From Bacteroidales bacterium UBA1077 (GTDB lineage Bacteria > Bacteroidota > Bacteroidia > Bacteroidales > UBA932): 28,435 bases of DNA. The stretch lies in assembly GCA_002314195.1 (NCBI GenBank), contig DCCQ01000071.1:2125-30559 (forward strand), read 5' to 3'. The notes under the pieces were generated by a model. It did no database searches. It was not told the DNA's origin and saw only the letters and a list, made by a program, of their open reading frames with translations. Both the position numbers and the translations under genes were made by a program. This document shows positions 22,186-28,435 of the stretch, piece by piece; position 1 is the stretch's first letter; the number at the start of each line of letters is the position of its first letter.

Positions 22186-23588
22186 TCATAGGTGATTGTT
22201 TGAATGGAGTTTCCGATGATGCGGCGCATATCCCAGCGGTCTCCCACAAGGCCGGATACCTTTGCCTGAAGCATGATGTTACCGATTGCCGTGCCCTCCA
22301 TCGGGCCTGCTATGACAGGAATCCCGAGCGCATCGGCGGTCAGTTGGCACATAAGCCCGTTGGCCGACCCACCGCCGATCACGTGCAGTTTCTCGATCTT
22401 GAAGGACGCGAATCCCTGAAGCATTCCGATGACTTCTTTGTACCTTTTTGTGAGGCTGTGGTAGATGCAGCTGATCATCTCGCCGTCATTCTCGGGAACC
22501 TTCTGGCCAGACTCCTTGAGCGCGGCCTTGATCTCTGCGTACATGTCCTTAGGTGCGGCGAAACGTGGATCGTCCGGATCTATGGTTGAAGGAAAGCCGA
22601 TCGCCTCGCGCGCCATGTCTACCATCTCTGCGTATGAATATTTCCGTCCTTCGCTCTCCCAGGTCTTGCGGCTCTGCTCCAACAGCCACATTCCCGTGAT
22701 ATTCTTGAGGAATCTGGTCGTGCCTTCTATTCCGCCCTCGTTCGTGAGGTTATATTCATAAGACTTCTCATCGATGATCGGGGCCTTGGACTCGATGCCC
22801 ATCAGGCTCCATGTGCCGCTGCTGAGGTAGGCGAAGTTCTCACCCGCCGCAGGGACAGCCGCGATGGCCGAAGCCGTGTCGTGTCCCGCGACGGCGATGA
22901 CCGGTACCGGTTCCATTCCAGTCTCCTCGCAGATCTCCTTTTTGAGCATTCCGACCTTTGTGCCCGGTTGGGCGATGTCCGGCAGGATAGAAGGGTTGAT
23001 TCCGAGACGCTCCAGAAGGTCTCTCTGGAAATCCCTCGTGCGTGGGTTGATGAGGCTGGAGGTGGACGCGTCGGTATATTCACAGACCATCTCTCCGGTC
23101 AGCATGTAAGCCAGCAGGTCCGGCATGAAAAGAATCTTGTCGGTCTGAGGCAGCCTTGAGTCAGCTTCCTTGCTTTGCGCGTAGAGCTGGAAGATGGTGT
23201 TGAAGTTCATTATCTGGACTCCGGTGACGGAGTAGAGTTCCTTTCGAGGTATGATCTTGAAGACTTCCTCCGGGATTCCGTCGGTATAAGGATCTCTGTA
23301 AGCTCTTGGCAGTCCGATGATTCCACCGTCCTTGCCGACGTGACCGAAGTCCACGCCCCAGGTGTCGATGCCGATGGATTCGATCTTCACGCCCGTTCCG
23401 GCGACCTTTTTGAGCGCGGCTTTGAAGTGGTCGAAAATGGAGTTGATGTCCCAGTAATATTTCCCGTCAACCTCCTTGACGGCGTTCGGGAATCTATAGA
23501 CCTCCTCTGAAGTCAGTTTATTGTTTTCGACGGTGCCGATGATGGCTCTGCCGCTCGTGGCTCCGAGATCAAAAGCAAGAAATTTCAT
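22173..23588 (-). CDS. rhaB: L-rhamnulokinase
   Basis: The 471-residue protein is a FGGY-family sugar kinase. The N-terminal phosphate-binding loop DLGATSGR (7-14) and the WGVDFGHVGKDG region identify the rhamnulokinase branch. Further landmarks are MPDLLAYMLTGE, VAGHDTASA, YLSSGTWSLMG and IGGGSANGLMCQLTADALGIPV. It phosphorylates L-rhamnulose at O1 with ATP in the cytoplasm. It is the first gene of the rhaB-rhaA unit, the same kinase-first order as in the B. thetaiotaomicron rha operon. The upstream intergenic region is shared with the divergent AraC-type regulator gene. Length is normal. Confidence 0.95.
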   Translation of the reverse strand: MKFLAFDLGATSGRAIIGTVENNKLTSEEVYRFPNAVKEVDGKYYWDINSIFDHFKAALKKVAGTGVKIESIGIDTWGVDFGHVGKDGGIIGLPRAYRDPYTDGIPEEVFKIIPRKELYSVTGVQIMNFNTIFQLYAQSKEADSRLPQTDKILFMPDLLAYMLTGEMVCEYTDASTSSLINPRTRDFQRDLLERLGINPSILPDIAQPGTKVGMLKKEICEETGMEPVPVIAVAGHDTASAIAAVPAAGENFAYLSSGTWSLMGIESKAPIIDEKSYEYNLTNEGGIEGTTRFLKNITGMWLLEQSRKTWESEGRKYSYAEMVDMAREAIGFPSTIDPDDPRFAAPKDMYAEIKAALKESGQKVPENDGEMISCIYHSLTKRYKEVIGMLQGFASFKIEKLHVIGGGSANGLMCQLTADALGIPVIAGPMEGTAIGNIMLQAKVSGLVGDRWDMRRIIGNSIQTITYEPRS

Positions 23589-23736
23589 AAATTACGTGGC
23601 ATTTCATTTATACAAATTTTGTTTTTTTTCGCTGTTTTACCGCTGAATATTTTGACATTCTGACTTGGAAATTTGATAGGGAATTATTTTTTGCTATATT
23701 TGTGATGCACAATTAGTAACAAAAGGTCAGCGAACA
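23589..23736. promoter_or_regulatory. Divergent rhaB / regulator control region
   Basis: On the plus strand the regulator has a perfect promoter: TTTG (23672-23675), 19 bases, TATATTTG (23695-23702). On the rhaB side only a poor -7 (AAAATTTG) without a proper -33 is found, which fits a promoter that needs an activator. Two TGAC tetramers 8 bases apart (23653-23656, 23661-23664) lie in the middle and could be part of the regulator's binding site; that is speculative. Confidence 0.6.
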
Positions 23737-24633
23737 ATGGCTTCTGTTCATCTTAAATATTTGGCGGTTAACCCTGTTGATCTCAAGTGGGGGACGGCCG
23801 TCAACTCGGTGGGTTTTCAGGAAATCGCTCCCGGAATGGACTATCCGCCTCGTAACCATCCGTCCCGCTATGTGTTTTCCATCGCCAGCGGCAGGATTCT
23901 TCAGGAATATCAGCTGCTTTACATCACTGAAGGCAAAGGCAAGTTTTCTTGCGAGACCTTGGGATGTTCCAAGTCCATTCCTCTCAAGGGAGGGATGATG
24001 TTCCTGCTTTTCCCTGGTGAATGGCATTCGTACTACCCTGACAAATCTACAGGTTGGAAGGAATATTGGATTGGCTTCAACGGCGGGTTCATCGACAATC
24101 TGGTCGGGCAGGGCTTTTTCTCGAAGGACAGGCCGCTTTTCAAGGTGAATATCCACGAGGACATAGTTAACCTCTACACTTCGGCGATCAACGCCGCTGT
24201 GGCTCAGGAGTCTGGCTTCCAGCAGGTTCTGGCCGGCATCGTGGACCGGCTGCTCAGTCTGGCGTATTTCTACGACAGGAACTCGCAGTTCCAGGAGTCT
24301 GACACAGCGAACAAAATTAGTCAGGCCAAGGTGATGATCCACAGCCAGTACATGACAATTTCACCGGAGGAGGTGGCTGCCAAACTTTGCCTGAGCTATT
24401 CGTCTTTCCGCAAGACGTTCAAGGAATATACGGGGTTTTCACCGGCGAGGTTCATCAATGAGGTGCGGATGAGCAAGGCGAAAGAGTTGCTCACCAACAC
24501 CACGATGAGCATCAAGGAGGTGGCCTACAATGTGGGCTACAACAATCACGACTATTTCTTCACTGCTTTCCGCCACATGACTGGCCAGACTCCGGCTGAA
24601 TACCGCAACGCCACCCAGGTCGCCAAGTTATAG
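23737..24633 (+). CDS. AraC-family transcriptional regulator (RhaR-like)
   Basis: The 298-residue protein has an N-terminal cupin-like sensing domain (about residues 20-170; RILQEYQLLYITEGKGKFSCE, LKGGMMFLLFPGEWHSYYPD) and a C-terminal AraC DNA-binding domain with two helix-turn-helix units: VAAKLCLSYSSFRKTFKEYTGFSPARFINEVRM, then AKELLTNTTMSIKEVAYNVGYNNHDYFFTAFRHMTGQTPAEYR. Its position, divergent from rhaB, and its type match RhaR of B. thetaiotaomicron, a rhamnose-responsive activator, so rhamnose or a rhamnose-derived compound is the likely effector. That effector is inferred from context. Its stop overlaps the GH106 stop by six bases in converging orientation. Confidence 0.9.
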   Translation: MASVHLKYLAVNPVDLKWGTAVNSVGFQEIAPGMDYPPRNHPSRYVFSIASGRILQEYQLLYITEGKGKFSCETLGCSKSIPLKGGMMFLLFPGEWHSYYPDKSTGWKEYWIGFNGGFIDNLVGQGFFSKDRPLFKVNIHEDIVNLYTSAINAAVAQESGFQQVLAGIVDRLLSLAYFYDRNSQFQESDTANKISQAKVMIHSQYMTISPEEVAAKLCLSYSSFRKTFKEYTGFSPARFINEVRMSKAKELLTNTTMSIKEVAYNVGYNNHDYFFTAFRHMTGQTPAEYRNATQVAKL

Positions 24634-27600
24634 TCCGAGGAGTCGGACCGGGCCGAGGAGGCCTGACGGGAGGAGTTTGTCACTGGCTTTGTAGAAGCGG
24701 CGGATTGCGGTCACAGGATTCTTTTCGCCTGGTTGGACATCTCCGATCATGCGGTTGCGCCAGACGTTGGTGACCTTGATTTCCAAGAGGTTGTCACCTT
24801 CTTTCAGAAGAGGCTTGATGTCGGCTGTCCTGAACGGGGCCTTCCAGAGTACACCTGCCTCGGCACCGTTGACGGAAATGTCGGCGATGTTCTTCACGAC
24901 ACCTAAATCTATGAATATCTTCGAGTTGTCTGCCAGTGTGGTGGAATCTACCGCTATCGTGGTCTTGTAAACGGCTGTGCCGGAAAAATATTTCACGACA
25001 GGATTCTCCTTTCTTGTCCAGGACTCCAATTCCGGGAACTCCTCATCGGCGGTGCCGCCGTTCTTCTGATTGAAATGCACCTGCCAGGTGGTATTTATAC
25101 TCTGGATTACGATTGCTTCCAGTGTCTGGTATGTCGCTTCGGTGGCTGGTGAGCCATATCGAACCACAGGCTCAGCGACTGTGGTTAAATCAGATGCGAG
25201 AATTGTGGAGGAATCAGGAACGTTGACAAGCATTGTGTCCACGGTCACTTTGATTTGTGGCTTGTCGGAAAGCACGACGAACCTCGCGTCTGCGGAAAGC
25301 AGCTGAAGCGAGACGATCGACAGATCGCCAGAGTGCCCTACCTCCGTGTTCATAACCTCACCGTTTTCTGGATTAAATATGGTCGCAAACTTCCCGCCGT
25401 CCCTGAAACTGAGCTCCACGTTGGAATCCTTCCCGGAGAAGTTTCTCACCCAGTAGATTTGGGTGCTGTCCGGAAGGGTCCTGTGGACATATTTAAAGTT
25501 CCCGTAGCTGTCAGGAGTGTTCGCCGGAGCCTCGGAGGCATCTTGGTCACCGAGTTTGTCTAAGTGGCCAGAAGTCGTTTCGGCGGGTTCAGCGATCGGT
25601 GAGGCGACCTCCGAAGTGACCGTTGCACGGAAATCCGGCTCGATTCCGCTTCTCCTCAGACAGTCCTCAAGACCTTTCGTGAACACATTCTTCCTTCTGG
25701 AATGCCAGACGTCATCCACGATCGAGGCGAACGCCCTGTCATCGGCCTTGAGCCCGGCACATTGCTTCGGTTCCTTTCCGCAGATGATCACCCCGGCATC
25801 GGTGAACTCTTTGATCTTTTTAAGAATGTCCAATGACATCACCTCGCAGTTTCTGTCGAGCCACAGTACCCTGTAGCGCGCTCCTGATGGAGCCACGAGG
25901 ATCCCGTTCTCGGCTTTCACACCTGATCTGAGCACAGTCGGGTTGGCGAAATCGTAGTTGAAACCATCCGGAACCTGCGGCAGAGTGCTGAAAGCATCAC
26001 CACCGTAAAGTCCGGTGATGTTCAGATCCTCTCCATAATATAATAATATGTCAGCGACTGAGGTCCCCTGCTGAAGCATTGAACTGGAACGTGCGAGGTA
26101 ATCGGTGAGCACCCAGGCATATTCCCCCCAAGTCTCGTTTCTGTGCAGCCATTGTCCGTAGCGGAACAGTTGAAGTCCCGGAAGGTATTTGTCGTTTGGC
26201 TGTGAGGCTGACTCGTGGATCACGAATCTGTTGACTCCGGCGCTGAGTCCTACATCGGCGATGTATTTCATATTCTCCGGGTAATATGTGTAGGCTCTTC
26301 CCTCGTCTCCGTTCACGGAGAATGATTCTGCGGCGACCAAAGGCTGTCCGTAGATGTGCGAGACAGAGGCTGATTCCCTGATGTCACAGATGGCGGATGG
26401 CACGGAAGATCCTGTCGGAGTGTTCTCCATCCAGAACGCCGCCATCGGTATTGTGGCCTTGATCTTCGGGTCCATTCCGTCACCGGTGTAGGCGCGGCCC
26501 CCCTCGTGGGACTCAGTGTAGCGGCCCGCAAGGTCAAATTCTTTGGCTATGTCATTGATTCTGTCGTAGTTCTCGCTGAACAACTCGCCGAGAGTGCGCC
26601 TCCAGTCCCAAAGAAAACGTTCGCTCATCTCGGAACTGCCGATGATCTCGCCGGTGAGCACCGGCAACCATGGCAGAAGGTCGTAACCACGTCGTGCCTT
26701 GAATTCTTCAGCCATTTTCGGTGTCCATGTGTAGGCTCCGGCCTCGTAACTGTCAACAAGCAGGTAGCGGATGCCCTTTTCACCGAGCATCCCTCCGGCC
26801 GCCTCTTTATAGAGATCAAGATAGGTCCTGAAATATCTCATCCATGCATCAGGATCCAGCTTGTCTACCTCAAGGCCTGTGGCTTCGGGAGAGGCCGGAT
26901 GGTTTACCTTTCCTGTGATGGACCATCCGAAGCGGTAAATCCTCCAGCGCCCCGCCGGCAACGTGCACTCCAGTTTCCCGTCCGCTGTCATCTTCCCGGT
27001 AAGATCGATGACATCCGAGGTCCTGATGGCGTCCTTTGAATATGGCGTGTGGTATTTCCAGAAATCATGGATTACGCCGAAACCGCCAAGTTCTTGACAG
27101 TGATTTACTTTCGTTACCGTGTACAGTTCAAGCGACTCAAGCTTCTCGCCCTTTACCCTGAAAAACTGTGCGCATGCCGGCGGAATGTTCATGGTAAGGT
27201 ACGGCAGCACTGTCGGCTCTATGTCACAGACTTTCCGCCATTTCACACCGTCGTCACTGCATTCGAGAATATTCCTGCATTCCGGCTTTCCGCTTCTCGG
27301 CCGGCTGCCCATCGCCATGCTCTTTAGAGTCAAAGCCTTGATCGTCTGAGGTTTCCTGAATTCCACGCTGATCATGCTCTCACTCTTGCTGACTTGTGCT
27401 CCGAGTGCGTTCATTGATTTGTCGGAATTAGACAGCCTGACAGCGAGAACATACAGATCTTTGCCGTGGGGCTTTACTTCTATGCGGTCGTTGTCGGTGA
27501 GGTAGTCTTGGTATGGACCGACAACATTGTACAGTGCAGGCATTTGGACAGAAATCTTACCGCCTCTTGTGTCGATGGATCTCCATTCAAGTTTCTTTAT

Positions 27601-28089
27601 AGCGTCATCGGGTTTCACCCACGTGCCGCCTGTCGAACTCCATCCCGGGGCGCTTGCGATCGTGACATCCATGTCCAGAGAGTCGGCCAAATCCAGAGCG
27701 AACCTGAACGCGTCTTTCCAACCATCGCTGAGGTAGGGGAGTTTGACCTTCGCCGCTCTCGGCATATTCACTCCGCCAGCGTCAAACTGGTGGAAGCCGC
27801 CGATGCCGTTTCGCTTCATCCATTCTATGTCTTTGCGGATGCCTTCCTTCGAGACATTTCCGTCCATCCAGTGCCACCATATCTGCGGCCTCGCCGCCTT
27901 GGAGGGATTTTGGGATATCTTGACAAGTTCAGAGGAATCTTTGGCCGTCCGTATGACGGCTATGCTCACAGAATCTTGCCTGACAGTGACGGAATCTGTC
28001 CTGTGTAGTGTCAAGGTGTCTGTTGGCGCGGCCATTGACGCGTAGCTCAGCGCCGAAGCCAGAGTCGTAAGTATAATCCTGAAACGCAT
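24628..28089 (-). CDS. Secreted GH106 alpha-L-rhamnosidase
   Basis: ATG 28089 begins a signal peptide (MRFRIILTTLASALSYASMA) for a 1153-residue protein. The 54 residues upstream in the same frame, starting at 28251, are not plausible and lie before the promoter. The opening PQIWWHWMDGNVSKEGIRKDIEWM (about 69-92) and GIGGFHQFDAGGVNMP are characteristic of GH106. YTESHEGGRAYTGDGMDP (Glu526, Glu529) falls in the catalytic region. The C-terminus has a jelly-roll galactose-binding-like domain (DLGVVKNIADISVNGAEAGVLWKAPFRT). GH106 enzymes release alpha-linked L-rhamnose from pectin side chains or other glycans, feeding rhaAB. Residues about 831-848 are encoded by a decayed palindromic repeat. Export places it in the periplasm or on the surface. 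Confidence 0.9.
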   Translation of the reverse strand: MRFRIILTTLASALSYASMAAPTDTLTLHRTDSVTVRQDSVSIAVIRTAKDSSELVKISQNPSKAARPQIWWHWMDGNVSKEGIRKDIEWMKRNGIGGFHQFDAGGVNMPRAAKVKLPYLSDGWKDAFRFALDLADSLDMDVTIASAPGWSSTGGTWVKPDDAIKKLEWRSIDTRGGKISVQMPALYNVVGPYQDYLTDNDRIEVKPHGKDLYVLAVRLSNSDKSMNALGAQVSKSESMISVEFRKPQTIKALTLKSMAMGSRPRSGKPECRNILECSDDGVKWRKVCDIEPTVLPYLTMNIPPACAQFFRVKGEKLESLELYTVTKVNHCQELGGFGVIHDFWKYHTPYSKDAIRTSDVIDLTGKMTADGKLECTLPAGRWRIYRFGWSITGKVNHPASPEATGLEVDKLDPDAWMRYFRTYLDLYKEAAGGMLGEKGIRYLLVDSYEAGAYTWTPKMAEEFKARRGYDLLPWLPVLTGEIIGSSEMSERFLWDWRRTLGELFSENYDRINDIAKEFDLAGRYTESHEGGRAYTGDGMDPKIKATIPMAAFWMENTPTGSSVPSAICDIRESASVSHIYGQPLVAAESFSVNGDEGRAYTYYPENMKYIADVGLSAGVNRFVIHESASQPNDKYLPGLQLFRYGQWLHRNETWGEYAWVLTDYLARSSSMLQQGTSVADILLYYGEDLNITGLYGGDAFSTLPQVPDGFNYDFANPTVLRSGVKAENGILVAPSGARYRVLWLDRNCEVMSLDILKKIKEFTDAGVIICGKEPKQCAGLKADDRAFASIVDDVWHSRRKNVFTKGLEDCLRRSGIEPDFRATVTSEVASPIAEPAETTSGHLDKLGDQDASEAPANTPDSYGNFKYVHRTLPDSTQIYWVRNFSGKDSNVELSFRDGGKFATIFNPENGEVMNTEVGHSGDLSIVSLQLLSADARFVVLSDKPQIKVTVDTMLVNVPDSSTILASDLTTVAEPVVRYGSPATEATYQTLEAIVIQSINTTWQVHFNQKNGGTADEEFPELESWTRKENPVVKYFSGTAVYKTTIAVDSTTLADNSKIFIDLGVVKNIADISVNGAEAGVLWKAPFRTADIKPLLKEGDNLLEIKVTNVWRNRMIGDVQPGEKNPVTAIRRFYKASDKLLPSGLLGPVRLLGL
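25545..25597. repeat. Decayed REP-like palindromic element inside the GH106 gene
   Basis: Arms 25545-25566 and 25576-25597 lie in inverted orientation and match the corresponding arms of the rlmI element at about 16 and 14 of 22 positions; nearly all mismatches between the two arms are transitions. In the minus-strand frame the first arm encodes PIAEPAE, parallel to PVPEPVE in rlmI. The inserted residues fall in a low-complexity Ala/Glu/Asp-rich segment between conserved parts of the GH106 protein. Relationship by descent is likely but needs a genome-wide comparison. Confidence 0.55.
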
Positions 28090-28106
28090 ATTCTTGAATT
28101 TGTGTT

Positions 28107-28138
28107 CAAAGATAAACATCGCTGGCCATAATTTCAAG
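28107..28138 (-). promoter_or_regulatory. GH106 promoter
   Basis: On the minus strand CTTG (28135-28138), a 20-base spacer and TATCTTTG (28107-28114) closely match the Bacteroidota consensus. Transcription would start near 28100, only about 11 bases before ATG 28089, which supports that start over the longer frame beginning at 28251. Confidence 0.6.
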
Positions 28139-28390
28139 GGAAGTTTGGTAGTGTCGGGTGATAAATGGGTTTTCTTCTTTGAAAACTGATGCGCCGTGTT
28201 AGATTTTTGATAAAAAATTGAAATTGTACCAGTGAAAATCGAATTTGGCACAGAAAATGCCTAGCAACACCACGAGTTAATTGGTTCTAATAGGATTTTA
28301 TCATTCTAGCCTTTAGCCTGTGGCGGCTATTCATCATACGTTTTATTCATAATTAGGTTTGTATTAAGTGGGAAAGGTCGGAGCTGTGAA
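28139..28390. other. Gene-free region right of the GH106 gene
   Basis: No coding region, tRNA or known RNA is recognisable. An isolated -7-like octamer TAGGTTTG (28354-28361) lacks a -33 partner. If used, it would give a plus-strand transcript of about 40 bases ending at the terminator at 28376-28405. I see no attachment site or insertion-sequence end. Confidence 0.4.
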
Positions 28391-28428
28391 GTTCCGGCCT
28401 TTTTTGATAAATCAAAAAAGGCCGGAAC
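28376..28428. terminator. Strong bidirectional terminator palindrome at window end
   Basis: Two overlapping structures exist. GGTCGGA/TCCGGCC (28376-28399, one G-U pair) is followed by six T bases on the plus strand. A perfect 18-bp inverted repeat GTTCCGGCCTTTTTTGAT/ATCAAAAAAGGCCGGAAC (28391-28408, 28411-28428) gives GGCCTTTTTTG in both directions. The window stops 7 bases later, so which gene it serves on the right is unknown. Confidence 0.7.
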
Positions 28429-28435
28429 AAGTTCC

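Noticed and set aside
28090..28251. Extension of the GH106 protein to an ATG at 28251
   Set aside because: The extra 54 residues are not signal-peptide-like, they precede the promoter at 28107-28138, and a perfect signal peptide starts at 28089.
1..28435. CRISPR arrays, tRNA or rRNA genes, insertion sequences and prophage genes
   Set aside because: No evenly spaced repeats, cloverleaf-like segments, transposase motifs or phage structural genes were seen.

Overview
The window looks like a chromosomal segment of a member of the Bacteroidales (phylum Bacteroidota), of roughly balanced GC. Support comes from gene content (Mfa/FimA-type fimbrillins, DUF3575, DUF5119 and DUF4906 proteins, a GH106 rhamnosidase, a kinase-first rhamnose operon) and from promoters. 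Several upstream regions carry the Bacteroidota core promoter TTTG-N19-21-TAnnTTTG. Genes lack Shine-Dalgarno sequences and have AT-rich leaders instead. I cannot name the genus.

Left part (1-9571), mostly housekeeping. On the minus strand: the N-terminal part of a UvrD/PcrA-type helicase that runs off the left edge (1-804), an aspartate-type aminotransferase, TadA, and ribosomal protein L34 (rpmH, 50 aa). On the plus strand: a truncated M20 peptidase remnant, rubrerythrin, a secreted C1B cysteine peptidase abutting phosphatidylserine synthase, a small alpha/beta hydrolase, and three overlapping genes: an unknown lipoprotein, a DEDDy 3'-5' exonuclease and an RlmI-like methyltransferase. The methyltransferase gene carries an in-frame palindromic repeat.

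Centre (about 9800-20672): a seven-gene plus-strand fimbrial operon behind one strong consensus promoter. The order is a DUF3575/OmpA-like outer-membrane protein, a DUF5119 lipoprotein, the probable major fimbrillin, two further fimbrillin-family lipoproteins, a FimB/Mfa2-like protein with a lectin-like insert, and a 1091-aa DUF4906-like surface protein. A run of nine G bases at the very start of the first gene separates an upstream ATG frame from the gene frame, so it is a candidate phase-variation switch. Two hairpins follow the probable major fimbrillin gene, and a cluster of strong hairpins ends the operon.

Right part (20816-28089): a compact L-rhamnose locus. rhaB (kinase) and rhaA (isomerase) run on the minus strand, an AraC-type regulator (RhaR-like) diverges from rhaB, and a large secreted GH106 alpha-L-rhamnosidase converges on the regulator with overlapping stop codons. 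No aldolase or permease gene is present here. The GH106 gene contains a decayed in-frame relative of the palindromic repeat seen in the methyltransferase gene. The last 340 bases hold no gene but end in a strong bidirectional terminator-like palindrome.

The items most worth following up are the palindromic repeat family inside protein-coding genes, the poly-G switch candidate at the fimbrial operon, and the lectin-like insert in the fifth fimbrial lipoprotein.
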